Under the pieces are notes generated by a model. It was given only the letters and a program-made list of their open reading frames with translations, did no database searches and was not told the DNA's origin. From Candidatus Woesearchaeota archaeon (GTDB taxonomy: Archaea > Nanobdellota > Nanobdellia > Woesearchaeales > JACPBV01): a stretch of DNA of 35,716 nucleotides. The stretch is from assembly GCA_016188175.1 (NCBI GenBank), contig JACPII010000008.1, forward strand, positions 1 through 35,716, given 5' to 3'. Of the stretch, positions 16,701-23,667 are shown in pieces (positions within the stretch are counted from its first letter, which is position 1; the number at the start of each line of letters is the position of its first letter). The position numbers and the translations under genes were made by a program.

Positions 16701-17021
16701 AGGACCACCGCTTAGCTAACGGTTCCTCCCGAAAGGGAGTCTGAACTGAGGAAAGTCCACCCTCCCCTTGCCTCTGGCAAGGCGAAAGCTGCTCACGGCA
16801 GTGAGGCGCAGTAATGTTCGGCAACCGCACAGAAACGAGACCCCTCACCGCGAGGATGAATGCTGTGAAGGCGTTGGCGACAACGCTGAGGTAACCAGCA
16901 GACGTTGCGGTGAGAATGGATGAAACGGCGAGCCCCGGCTGGAGCAAGTCTCAACGACGCTTAGTTCAATGCTAAGGCGGATGCAGCAATCATCCGACAA
17001 AAGGTGGCTTATGGTGGTCCT
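16701..17021 (+). ncRNA. rnpB: RNase P RNA
   Basis: A 321-nt RNA with P1 formed by AGGACCACC (16701-16709) and GGTGGTCCT (17013-17021). The conserved CR-I block GAGGAAAGTCC lies at about 16748-16758. CR-II/III-like AGAAACGAGACCCCTC is at 16830-16845, and GGATGAAACGGCGAGCCCCG at about 16916. The 3' conserved ACAAAAGGTGGCTTA (CR-V) is at about 16997-17011. It is the catalytic RNA that trims tRNA 5' leaders. The 5' end sits 26 nt after a TATA-like box, and a T-run follows the 3' end. Confidence 0.95.
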
Positions 17022-17029
17022 TTTTCTTT
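17021..17029 (+). terminator. T-rich terminator of RNase P RNA
   Basis: TTTTTCTTT directly follows the P1 3' strand, the typical archaeal T-tract stop. The converging minus-strand gene ends at 17100. Confidence 0.5.
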
Positions 17030-17099
17030 ATTGTCGCCAACTCGAATTAAGGCGCATGACTTAAGAATATTAAGACAAAAATCTTGAAAAAGAGATGGA

Positions 17100-18146
17100 T
17101 TACTTATGTTTTTTCTTAACGTCGTGGTATTGAGTTATCCCATCATCACCTAGATAAGGCTTTGAAAACCTTAAAAGCCGAAAGCCGTCAGAACTTATTC
17201 CCTTGTGCTGGAGAGCGGCAACAGCAAACGCATGCATGGCTTCTTTTACTCCCTTTCTTACGGTAGGTATTGAATCGACAGGATACCACAAGCCAACCAA
17301 CCTGCTGAAGTCTACTCCCCTTATTCGGTCATTGTGTGATGTATTGGGCCTAGTAGGTAGTCTATTATAATTTGGAAAATCTTTTTTCTCAAGATAAGCC
17401 AAATAATTCCCAATGAGGGTATTGAACCCTTTATCGGCAAGAGCCGCGTCCACCGGTAAACTTAGGCCTCCCTGATTTTCAGAAGGATATGTTTGGATTC
17501 CAATAACAGGAACCCCTCTTTCTGTAAGGGCAACAAGATTCTCCTGGGCGCACAACAGGCTTTCAATGACAACTCCCAATTCCATTCTCTTAAAAACCCC
17601 GGGCATTTGAGCAAATCTCTCTACCACCGATTTCTTTTCCCCCCGCCCGCGGACGTCCCAAGCCGGGTGCACCCCCATTGTTTCCCTGAATGGAAAAAAT
17701 TCAAGAGGTTCACCTCCCCGGATAATGCTAACGACCCTTTCGTAGAGGGATAGATCGAGAAAGAAGGCAGCTGCATCTTCCGGCATAGCTAAACGTGTTG
17801 CAGAAGAATGGCTTCCTGGAGCGAGCAGGTGGATTTTCACAAATCCTCCGGAGATTTGTCCGTAAACTTCCATTTGGTCAACTTGATATAATGTCGCATT
17901 GCTCCTCGTTGTCCTTCCAAACGCATGCGCCCCGTAAAATGAGGTAACATGCATCGGCCTTCCCCTTTTGATTCTAGCGCCAATATTTGAATACCCCAGT
18001 TCCTGGTGCACTCCTGCCAAAAAAGTGGATTTTCCAGCACCAACAGTGCCAATGCAGTTAAGTGCCAACGCACCATCAATTCCTGGATGAAGCTGTCTTT
18101 CGAGCTCCCCCTCGATGTTAGTCCGTCCCTCCAGTGTATCGCTCAT
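17100..18146 (-). CDS. P-loop NTPase, degenerate small-GTPase-like
   Basis: 348 residues. A Walker A motif GTVGAGKST sits at residues 33-41. A strand-loop VKIHLLAPGSHSSATRLA lies where Ras/MglA-type GTPases have DxxG (hhhhTxPG). A later hydrophobic strand PVIGIQTYPSENQ lies where NKxD would be. The canonical DxxG and NKxD residues are thus missing. The C-terminal 100 residues are not recognised. It could be a degenerate GTPase or an ATPase of another P-loop class. The start at 18146 is leaderless, with TTTTTTAAAT (plus strand about 18169-18178) about 27 nt upstream. Confidence 0.6.
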   Translation of the reverse strand: MSDTLEGRTNIEGELERQLHPGIDGALALNCIGTVGAGKSTFLAGVHQELGYSNIGARIKRGRPMHVTSFYGAHAFGRTTRSNATLYQVDQMEVYGQISGGFVKIHLLAPGSHSSATRLAMPEDAAAFFLDLSLYERVVSIIRGGEPLEFFPFRETMGVHPAWDVRGRGEKKSVVERFAQMPGVFKRMELGVVIESLLCAQENLVALTERGVPVIGIQTYPSENQGGLSLPVDAALADKGFNTLIGNYLAYLEKKDFPNYNRLPTRPNTSHNDRIRGVDFSRLVGLWYPVDSIPTVRKGVKEAMHAFAVAALQHKGISSDGFRLLRFSKPYLGDDGITQYHDVKKKHK

Positions 18147-18190
18147 AAGCCGAGAGGAGTACAGCCCAATTTAAAAAACTGAGCACAAGC

Positions 18191-18198
18191 TATTTAAA
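18191..18198 (+). promoter_or_regulatory. TATA box for Sec61 beta - NAC
   Basis: TATTTAAA is centred about 26 nt before the ATG at 18221. It is divergent from the box of the P-loop gene about 20 bp away. Confidence 0.6.
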
Positions 18199-18220
18199 CA
18201 ATAACTGCTTCCCTGGAGTA

Positions 18221-18397
18221 ATGGCGCAGGACCGCATCACGATGCCCTCCGGGATGGGCGGATTAGTCAGGTACTTTGATGAATATAAAAGCAAGCTTGA
18301 GTTCAAGCCAGGCCACATCGTCGCCCTCTGCCTCGTCGTTATCGTTGTTTTGTTCATTCTTTATTCCTATGGAAATAGGTGGATGGGGTTACCGTAA
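18221..18397 (+). CDS. Preprotein translocase subunit Sec61 beta
   Basis: A 58-residue protein typical of archaeal Sec61 beta (SecG-like). It has a polar N-terminus with MPSGMGGLVRYFDEYKSKLE, then GHIVALCLVVIVVLFILYSY as a single C-terminal membrane helix (about residues 33-52). It is the small subunit of the SecYE-beta translocon. NAC follows after 2 bp, so both early protein-targeting factors are made from one mRNA. Confidence 0.9.
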   Translation: MAQDRITMPSGMGGLVRYFDEYKSKLEFKPGHIVALCLVVIVVLFILYSYGNRWMGLP

Positions 18398-18399
18398 CA

Positions 18400-18747
18400 A
18401 TGTTTCCCGGCATTGACATGCGCCAGGCCCAGAAGATGATGAAGCGGATGGGCGTCCAGCAGCAGGATATTCCCGCTACTGAAGTTATCATCCGGACTCC
18501 AGAAACCGACCTCGTCATCAAAAATCCCAGCGTCGCAAAAGTCAACCTCCTTGGGCAGGAAAGCTTCCAGATTACAGGGGAAGTGGAAGAGCGCTCCCGC
18601 TCCACCGAGGCGGAAATAAACGAGGAAGATATCGCGACCGTCATGGAGCAGACGGGCTTGCCGAAGGATTCGGCCGTTGAATCTATCAAGCGCCATCAGG
18701 GCAACCTCGCTGCCGCTATCCTTGAAGCTTCCCAAAAAGGCCAGTAA
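18400..18747 (+). CDS. nac: Nascent polypeptide-associated complex protein (aNAC)
   Basis: 115 residues: MFPGIDMRQAQKMMKRMGVQ, then the NAC domain (IIRTPETDLVIKNPSVAKVN, FQITGEVEE) and a C-terminal UBA domain (EEDIATVMEQTGLPKDSAVE onward). Archaeal NAC binds ribosomes near the tunnel exit and shields nascent chains. The ATG at 18400 is chosen over an upstream in-frame start at 18379, because that one overlaps Sec61 beta and would add seven residues unlike other NACs. Confidence 0.95.
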   Translation: MFPGIDMRQAQKMMKRMGVQQQDIPATEVIIRTPETDLVIKNPSVAKVNLLGQESFQITGEVEERSRSTEAEINEEDIATVMEQTGLPKDSAVESIKRHQGNLAAAILEASQKGQ

Positions 18748-18814
18748 ACTCCTAAATACTTCCCCTACTTTTCACAACTTGGAATTTATTTCACAACCAA
18801 AAAGGGTGCAAAAC

Positions 18815-18822
18815 TATTTAAA
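18815..18822 (+). promoter_or_regulatory. TATA box for the 18847 operon
   Basis: TATTTAAA is centred 28 nt before the ATG at 18847 and only 16 nt before the ATG at 18835, which favours the inner start. Confidence 0.5.
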
Positions 18823-18846
18823 CTTCTGTGCCTGATGAAACCAGCC

Positions 18847-19362
18847 ATGACTGATTATCAGGGGCTCCAGCAGGAAGCCCAGAAACGATTGCAGACTGCA
18901 GACCACATGCTGCATGTCACCTATCCCAGTGTCAAGGAGCCGAAGATTCTGGTTGCTGTCCTCAGCCACCTCTTTCGTTCCCTTGAGGCATCCATCGCTG
19001 CGCTTGTCGCCCACGAGCGGCAATTTAAGCGTGTTCCTCCCTTTCCGCAATCCTTCATCGGCCAATTCGAGGTCTTCAGGAAACACTGTGTGCCGAACTA
19101 TGGGATTTCACCGGCGATGGTAAAGCTCGTCCAGGATGTCCATGAGGCATTGCAGCTCGGCCCAGGCCATATCGTTATTGAGGGGCAGCGGCCTCAATCG
19201 CAGCCCGCACAATGGGGAACCAAGGCCATCTCCGCAGCATACCTTGCTGCCTGCCTTGACCAGGGAAAATCCTTCTTACTCGCTGTTGACACCATCCTCA
19301 GCCAGAACCAGGAGGTCTTTGAAGCATCGGTAAGGAGCATCAGCCATGGAAGACGCGTATGA
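18847..19362 (+). CDS. Conserved helical protein of unknown function
   Basis: 171 residues, helical, with no membrane segment. LQTADHMLHVTYPSVKEPKI, HLFRSLEASIAALVAHERQF and FVLFRKHC-like stretches give a long-helix bundle. I recognise the pattern as an uncharacterised archaeal protein but cannot name a function. A HEPN-like fold is possible, but no RxxxxH motif is evident. The start at 18847 fits the TATA spacing; 18835 is the alternative. The next gene overlaps it by 17 bp, so the two are probably translated together. Confidence 0.65.
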   Translation: MTDYQGLQQEAQKRLQTADHMLHVTYPSVKEPKILVAVLSHLFRSLEASIAALVAHERQFKRVPPFPQSFIGQFEVFRKHCVPNYGISPAMVKLVQDVHEALQLGPGHIVIEGQRPQSQPAQWGTKAISAAYLAACLDQGKSFLLAVDTILSQNQEVFEASVRSISHGRRV

Positions 19363-19801
19363 ATCAACATTAGACGAGGTGAAGCGTGCAGAGCACCTGT
19401 ACTATGTGAGCTTGAAGTACACGAGGACCGTCGATGTCATCCGGAGCACGATGGAGCGGCTGATCAACACATTTGATAACGGTTTTCTCACTATCCTCCT
19501 TTTCGCCAAGCAAAAGAAAAAAGTCAAGGAAATACCTCCATCGCCTATCCTTCGGGCAAAAGAGCTCGAAAGATTGGGCATCTACCCCGAGATGAACCTT
19601 CCCGAATATCTCCAGCTCTATGCAAGGCTGAGGATGCTCATGCGCCTTCCCTACACAAGAAGAGAAGAGTTCAGGCGCCATGTGACGATGGTTGTGCAGG
19701 CTGAAGCAGGCCCCGAAGAGATCAATATCGACATTATCGGCGAATATTACCAAAAGACGTTTGACTTCCTGAAAAACCTCAAAAACCTGGTCCGGCCATG
19801 A
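19346..19801 (+). CDS. Conserved helical protein of unknown function
   Basis: 151 residues. An N-terminal helix (EVKRAEHLYYVSLKYTRTVD) is followed by a helical region rich in Arg (YLQLYARLRMLMRLPYTRRE) and a C-terminal helix (IDIIGEYYQKTFDFLKNLKN). It begins like its upstream neighbour (a Q/R-A-[DE]-H-xx-x-V/Y motif), so the two could be distant relatives forming a heterodimer (inference). It overlaps the upstream gene by 17 bp and the downstream gene by 4 bp. Confidence 0.65.
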   Translation: MEDAYESTLDEVKRAEHLYYVSLKYTRTVDVIRSTMERLINTFDNGFLTILLFAKQKKKVKEIPPSPILRAKELERLGIYPEMNLPEYLQLYARLRMLMRLPYTRREEFRRHVTMVVQAEAGPEEINIDIIGEYYQKTFDFLKNLKNLVRP

Positions 19802-20313
19802 TAGACTACGAAACGCTCCTTACCAAAGGATTTTCCAGGAAAGATGCCCGACGCACACTTGCGCTCCTGAAGCGCTCAGCCCAAAAGGACCAGCCATTCC
19901 CCAGGACCGATGCGCTGGTGTACTGGATCCTTATCCTCGTTTCCATCGTCGGGAACATGATCATTGCCGTTCTTCTCGTGCCATTCCTCCTTGCATTCAG
20001 GAACGCGCCCTTGTATATCACCATCGCCCTTCTCGCCGTCTTCTTCGGCTACATCTTTGATGTTCTTCTGAGGGACCTGGAAACGACAGGGAAAGAGCAC
20101 CTCCTTGCCTGGCTCTTCATCCCCATCCTTGCCGTCATCAACGTTTTTTACATGGTCAACTTTGCCAACTATCTCACAGCGGCTTTGCACCTGCCAACCG
20201 CCGTCCATTCCCCATTCTTGATCAGCTCCCTTTATGTTGTCGCCTATACGTTCCCCTACATCTTCCACAATATCCTTCTGGGGCTAAGAAGAAGGGAACC
20301 CGTAAACTTCTAG
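19798..20313 (+). CDS. Four-pass membrane protein of unknown function
   Basis: 171 residues. An N-terminal cytosolic stretch of about 40 residues (GFSRKDARRTLALLKRSAQ) is followed by four hydrophobic segments: about residues 41-63, 71-88, 100-122 and 135-158. It overlaps the preceding gene by 4 bp (ATGA), so the operon has two soluble helical proteins and one membrane protein. They may form a complex at the membrane (inference). The family is not recognised. Confidence 0.7.
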   Translation: MIDYETLLTKGFSRKDARRTLALLKRSAQKDQPFPRTDALVYWILILVSIVGNMIIAVLLVPFLLAFRNAPLYITIALLAVFFGYIFDVLLRDLETTGKEHLLAWLFIPILAVINVFYMVNFANYLTAALHLPTAVHSPFLISSLYVVAYTFPYIFHNILLGLRRREPVNF

Positions 20314-20335
20314 ATCTAGATCCAAGAAAAGCAAT

Positions 20336-20344
20336 CTTTAAAAA
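20336..20344 (+). promoter_or_regulatory. TATA box for eS17
   Basis: CTTTAAAAA is centred 27 nt before the ATG at 20367, indicating a leaderless mRNA. Confidence 0.55.
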
Positions 20345-20366
20345 CCCCCCCAAAGTCCTGCTCAGT

Positions 20367-20612
20367 ATGGGAAGAATAAAAACAGCGCCGATAAAAAGCA
20401 TTACCTGGAAGCTCGTGCAGGGGCACAAAGATAAGCTCAAGACCGACTTCAAGGAGAATAAAGCCATTGTTGGATCGCTGCTGGATATACCCTCAAAGCC
20501 GATTCGGAACAAGATTGCCGGGTATGTAACGAGGATCATGAAAAAAGAGCAGGAGCCAAAGCCGATTCCAAGGATTCACCGGGAGCCAAAGGGGGAGATG
20601 GAAAATGCCTAA
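20367..20612 (+). CDS. rps17e: 30S ribosomal protein eS17
   Basis: 81 residues with the archaeal/eukaryotic eS17 pattern: MGRI start, KTDFKENKAIVGSLLDIPSK and IRNKIAGYVTRIM. It is a component of the small ribosomal subunit. The C-terminal 20 residues are a basic tail. The next gene overlaps its end by 8 bp. Confidence 0.92.
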   Translation: MGRIKTAPIKSITWKLVQGHKDKLKTDFKENKAIVGSLLDIPSKPIRNKIAGYVTRIMKKEQEPKPIPRIHREPKGEMENA

Positions 20613-20823
20613 GGTCCACACAAGGGTCAAGAGAAGGCGGAACATGCCGACGCACAAGAACCCTTATTATTTGTTCCACCCCGTCCTGAGGATAAGGCCA
20701 AAAACGTTCTCCAGCGAGGATCGGGCCCATGCATTTGCAAAAGCCCGGAGCATTTCCGGCTACTCCCTTAAAATGGTTAAGAAAGGCGCCCGCTTCGAGA
20801 TTGTGCCGGCAGCGGAAAATTGA
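20605..20823 (+). CDS. Small basic protein, possibly ribosome-associated
   Basis: 72 residues, strongly basic (MPKVHTRVKRRRNMPTHKNP at the N-terminus). A C-terminal alpha/beta-like part follows (FSSEDRAHAFAKARSISGYS, then LKMVKKGARFEIV). It overlaps eS17 by 8 bp, and its N-terminus resembles ribosomal proteins in charge. I do not recognise the family, so the ribosomal link rests on context and composition. Confidence 0.65.
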   Translation: MPKVHTRVKRRRNMPTHKNPYYLFHPVLRIRPKTFSSEDRAHAFAKARSISGYSLKMVKKGARFEIVPAAEN

Positions 20824-20828
20824 ATATA

Positions 20829-20925
20829 TAGAGAGTCTTGAATAACCTATAAAATTGGTTCAAAACTCTGATAGATTACCTTGAATAATCCTGCATCCAG
20901 CGGGTTATTCAAAGTCCCCTTTAGA
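20829..20925 (+). repeat. Structured 3'-end repeat, family B, copy B
   Basis: Begins a few bases after the TGA at 20821-20823. Hairpin 1 pairs GAGTCTTGAA with TTCAAAACTC. Hairpin 2 pairs TTGAATAATCCTGC with GCGGGTTATTCAA around the same ATCCA loop as copy A. Stem changes relative to copy A (CCCTC/GAGGG against CCTGC/GCGGG) keep pairing. The remaining part of the 20824-21029 gap holds no gene. Confidence 0.75.
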
Positions 20926-21029
20926 TAATTCTGTTAATTAGGGCATGTTTTTGTGAAAGCTATCCGACGATAAATCCTTGAAGTTATGTATTCCAATAAG
21001 GGAATCATCAATAAATCCCTGAAAAAAAG

Positions 21030-21389
21030 TCATACAATAATGTCCTGAGGAGATTCTCTCTTTTCTTCAACGCACCGGTCAAACCCTTTTGTTGTTTTCC
21101 ACGTGCAGCTCCCCTGAACACATCCGCAGGTTATCTGCTGAAAGCATTCATACTCGGGAAGCCATTCGCAGGTTGAAATTGCCGGCTCCTCATTTCTGCT
21201 CTGGCAGATCGTTCGAGAGCAGCCCCCTCGCGTGCAATCAGCATCAGATGCGCAATCATTTCCTGGTGAAGAAGCGCCCGTACCCGTTCCATCGGGGATG
21301 TCTCCACCAGGGGCAGCGTCAGGCGGACTGCATGCTGCGATAAGAAATATCCCGATACCGATCAATGCCCAAAAGTTGGCAGCTTTCAT
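21030..21389 (-). CDS. Cysteine-rich lipoprotein (eight-cysteine-cluster-like)
   Basis: 119 residues with a lipoprotein signal (MKAANFWALIGIGIFLIAAC, lipobox Cys20). A short Gly/Pro-rich linker is followed by a domain with ten cysteines: CASDADC, GGC, TIC, STCEWLPEYEC, TCGC, GSC, DRC. The GGCS...C...TCEWLPEYEC pattern recalls the eight-cysteine-cluster domain proteins of unknown function. The mature protein would be outside the cell, with disulfides. A TATA-like ATAATTAAAC lies 27 nt upstream, overlapping the end of the HTH regulator gene. Confidence 0.7.
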   Translation of the reverse strand: MKAANFWALIGIGIFLIAACSPPDAAPGGDIPDGTGTGASSPGNDCASDADCTRGGCSRTICQSRNEEPAISTCEWLPEYECFQQITCGCVQGSCTWKTTKGFDRCVEEKRESPQDIIV

Positions 21390-21412
21390 AGTTGTGCAAT
21401 TGCGAATTCTGT

Positions 21413-22042
21413 TTAATTATCTTTCCTTTTTCCCCTCAGCCATTCAATGGCTAAGAAAACAAAGATAGCCGCAAAAGCCCCGATAAGGAACCAAAGGGCG
21501 ATGCTCGGCTCTTGAGCAGCTGCTTGGATAGTTTCCTTAACGACAGGAAGTGCAGCCTCGGTCGATCTATCGGCGCTCGACTCCATCACTCTCGATGCAA
21601 TCGCAGCTTTTTCAACGCCGCCAAGTGATGCTTGTTGTACCCCCGAAGAGCGTACCCTCGAAAGGAGATGGACAATCCCGGCTCCGATGATAGTTATGAT
21701 GCTCGCCGGCAGCAGGCTTTTCAGCCGCTCTGTGATTCCCGGAACCGCCTTGGGGGCGATGATGATATATTTGTTTGCAAGCTTGTAGTGGTTTACCTCC
21801 TTTCCCTTTGCTGAGTAATGGAACTCTTCCGAAACCACAAGGCCGGCATCCTGCAGATGTTTAAGGTTGTAATGGACGGTCGGAAGCGGAATGTGCAGCT
21901 TGATAGAAAGTTCCGTGGAGGTCGCCTCCTGCTCTGCAAGGTAATCCAGCATCTTCCTGCAGCTCTCATTGCTTATCACTTTTGCAACTGCTTTTGCCTT
22001 ATCTTCCTGCAGGTTGAGGAGGAGAAATGAGCTTTTTGCCAT
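21413..22042 (-). CDS. Membrane-anchored winged-helix transcription regulator
   Basis: 209 residues. Residues about 12-95 form an ArsR-like winged helix (SNESCRKMLDYLAEQEATST, LHIPLPTVHYNLKHLQDAGL, VSEEFHYSAKGKEVNHYKLA). Two hydrophobic segments follow: about 106-128 (SLLPASIITIIGAGIVHLL) and a C-terminal one at about 182-202 with a basic cytosolic end. The loop between them may lie outside the cell and sense a signal (inference). The ATG at 22042 is supported by a TATA box 23-30 nt upstream; a GTG at 22045 is less likely. A MITE-like element begins 46 bp upstream. Confidence 0.8.
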   Translation of the reverse strand: MAKSSFLLLNLQEDKAKAVAKVISNESCRKMLDYLAEQEATSTELSIKLHIPLPTVHYNLKHLQDAGLVVSEEFHYSAKGKEVNHYKLANKYIIIAPKAVPGITERLKSLLPASIITIIGAGIVHLLSRVRSSGVQQASLGGVEKAAIASRVMESSADRSTEAALPVVKETIQAAAQEPSIALWFLIGAFAAIFVFLAIEWLRGKRKDN

Positions 22043-22064
22043 CACCCGAAAGAAGGGTTGTATG

Positions 22065-22072
22065 TTTAAAAA
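22065..22072 (-). promoter_or_regulatory. TATA box for the HTH regulator
   Basis: TTTTTAAA on the minus strand lies 23-30 nt before the ATG at 22042. It is 7 bp from the MITE target duplication at 22079-22087. Confidence 0.55.
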
Positions 22073-22087
22073 AGTTTGTATGGGTTG

Positions 22088-22299
22088 GAGGTTGGTGCGA
22101 AATGGGGGTTGCCATCCTTTTTGCGAAGCTCAATGATTGGAACTTTGAGCTGACAGGGGGACGCCTCCGAGCGGTAGCGAGCGAGGCACAAAAAATGGAT
22201 ATTTTTTCGTGTCCCTTACAGGGATGTCAGCCTTTGGAGGTAGAAACAAAACTGAGCTTGATGGCAACCCGAACGAAGTGAGAGTTTCGCACCAACCTC
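22088..22299. mobile_element. MITE-like element, family A, copy 2
   Basis: 212 bp with perfect 15-bp terminal inverted repeats, GAGGTTGGTGCGAAA and its complement. It is flanked by a 9-bp direct repeat TATGGGTTG at 22079-22087 and 22300-22308. The first 70 bp and last 35 bp match copy 1 almost exactly. The centre differs: it carries the GCCTC...GAGGC hairpin and a CACaaAAAAT...ATTTTTTcGTG hairpin. There is no transposase frame. Confidence 0.9.
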
Positions 22300-22341
22300 T
22301 ATGGGTTGTGGTAGGTTAGCCGGCTGAAGTGACTTAACCAA

Positions 22342-22462
22342 GAAACCCAACAACAACAATGGGCTCGACGGTCAAATCCTCGCTTCGCTCGGATTTGCCC
22401 TGCTCGGTCACCCCGGAGGGGGCAAGTCCCCCGACCTCGCCTCGCCATTGTTGTTGGGTTTC
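22342..22462. repeat. 121-bp palindromic element
   Basis: The arms GAAACCCAACAACAACAATGG (from 22342) and CCATTGTTGTTGGGTTTC (22445-22462) pair, the left having one extra CAA. Inside are the hairpins AAATCC...GGATTT and CCCCGGAGGGGG. No target duplication is evident and there is no gene. It lies between the MITE copy and the promoter of the 22621 gene. Confidence 0.65.
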
Positions 22463-22588
22463 CCGACCGGATAAATAGGAATGTCAAAACCAAAACTTCA
22501 GGCTCCTGACTAAGTACTATGGGTTCAACGGGCATGGAAGTTAATGGTTTAGGTTCATTCCCGCCGATGGCTGCCCTCAGAGAAATAC

Positions 22589-22596
22589 ATATAAAT
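22589..22596 (+). promoter_or_regulatory. TATA box for the 22621 gene
   Basis: ATATAAAT is centred about 29 nt before the ATG at 22621, fitting a leaderless mRNA. Confidence 0.55.
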
Positions 22597-22620
22597 ACAG
22601 TCTCCCCGGCTGCTCAATGC

Positions 22621-23667
22621 ATGAAAAAAAGGGGGATTGTAGACATCCAGTTTAATTGGATATTTATCATTATAGCCGGCGCTTTGATCCTGATGTTCTT
22701 CGTCTCCCTCATCAACAAGCAGCGTTCTCTGTCCGACATCCGGTCAAGCCAGACCATTGCATCGAACCTTGATTCCATCCTCACGGGGGCGCAAATATCG
22801 ACGGACACCTCCAATACCATTGACCTTCCCGCTGTCCCCATCTCATTTTCCTGCGATGACTTTTCCGTCGGCCCTGTGCGAAGGAACCTCCTTCTCGACA
22901 TCGTGTTTTCCCCATCCCTCCTGAGGGGGAAGAAGATGATAACGTGGGCATTGGACTGGAGCGTCCCGTTCCGGGTGGCAAATTTCCTCTACCTCACCGA
23001 CCCTGAGCTGAGGTACATCATCGTGGATAACGCAAAAAACCTCGGGAGAAAGATAGTGGATGCCATGCCGAAAGAGGTGAATAAAGAAGTAGTCGCAAGG
23101 GCCAATGTAGGTTCCCTTATAGATAAAAACAACTACCACGTCCGCTTTGTGTTTCTTGGAGACCCGCCGGATACTCCTTTTGCCCAATTCCAGGGAATGG
23201 ATCCGGATGCCGTAAGCGCGGTCAGCTTCCCCGACCTGGCAGACAAAGGAGACATCCTGACGACGGGAAGGGCAGCCTTTTATTCGTTTGACAAGGCAGA
23301 TGGAAAATTTAAATCCCCCCAGGCAACCTTCTACCTCAAGGAGGAATCGTTTTTTGGCGCCTTGTTTGCCCCCGGAGCAGATGGCTATAATTGCGCCATG
23401 AAGAAAGCATTCCGCAAGCTGGAACGGGTTGCAGAGATGTATGCATCCCGGTCAATTTCATTGCAGCAGTACTATGGCCCGGGTAATCCCTGCTCAACCC
23501 ACCACCGGTCTAACACCATCCAGGAAATCGGCATCGCAGCAAAAAGCCAGAGTGAAAAATTCCCCACAACCCTCGCGGACATCCAGAAAATTCAGGAGAA
23601 TGCGCGAAGGCTGGGAGATGAGCAGAACCAGCAGCTGCAATTGATTTCATGCCCGCTCATCTACTAA
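22621..23667 (+). CDS. Membrane-anchored protein with prepilin-like N-terminus
   Basis: 348 residues. The start MKKRGIVDIQFNWIFIIIAG continues into one hydrophobic helix (about residues 10-30), like archaeal class III signal peptides (KKRG then a hydrophobic stretch). The rest is a soluble mixed domain with four cysteines (FSCDDF, YNCAMKK, GNPCST, SCPLIY), probably outside the cell. The family is not recognised. The ATG at 22621 begins the signal; an in-frame ATG at 22519 adds 34 residues lying within the promoter. It is the first of several such genes. Confidence 0.7.
   Translation: MKKRGIVDIQFNWIFIIIAGALILMFFVSLINKQRSLSDIRSSQTIASNLDSILTGAQISTDTSNTIDLPAVPISFSCDDFSVGPVRRNLLLDIVFSPSLLRGKKMITWALDWSVPFRVANFLYLTDPELRYIIVDNAKNLGRKIVDAMPKEVNKEVVARANVGSLIDKNNYHVRFVFLGDPPDTPFAQFQGMDPDAVSAVSFPDLADKGDILTTGRAAFYSFDKADGKFKSPQATFYLKEESFFGALFAPGADGYNCAMKKAFRKLERVAEMYASRSISLQQYYGPGNPCSTHHRSNTIQEIGIAAKSQSEKFPTTLADIQKIQENARRLGDEQNQQLQLISCPLIY

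Noticed and set aside
22027-22281. 84-residue plus-strand frame in MITE copy 2
   Set aside because: It is mostly element sequence with no ribosome binding site, and the matching frame is not kept in copy 1.
22519-22620. Upstream extension of the 22621 gene
   Set aside because: It would cover the TATA box and put 34 polar residues before a prepilin-like signal.
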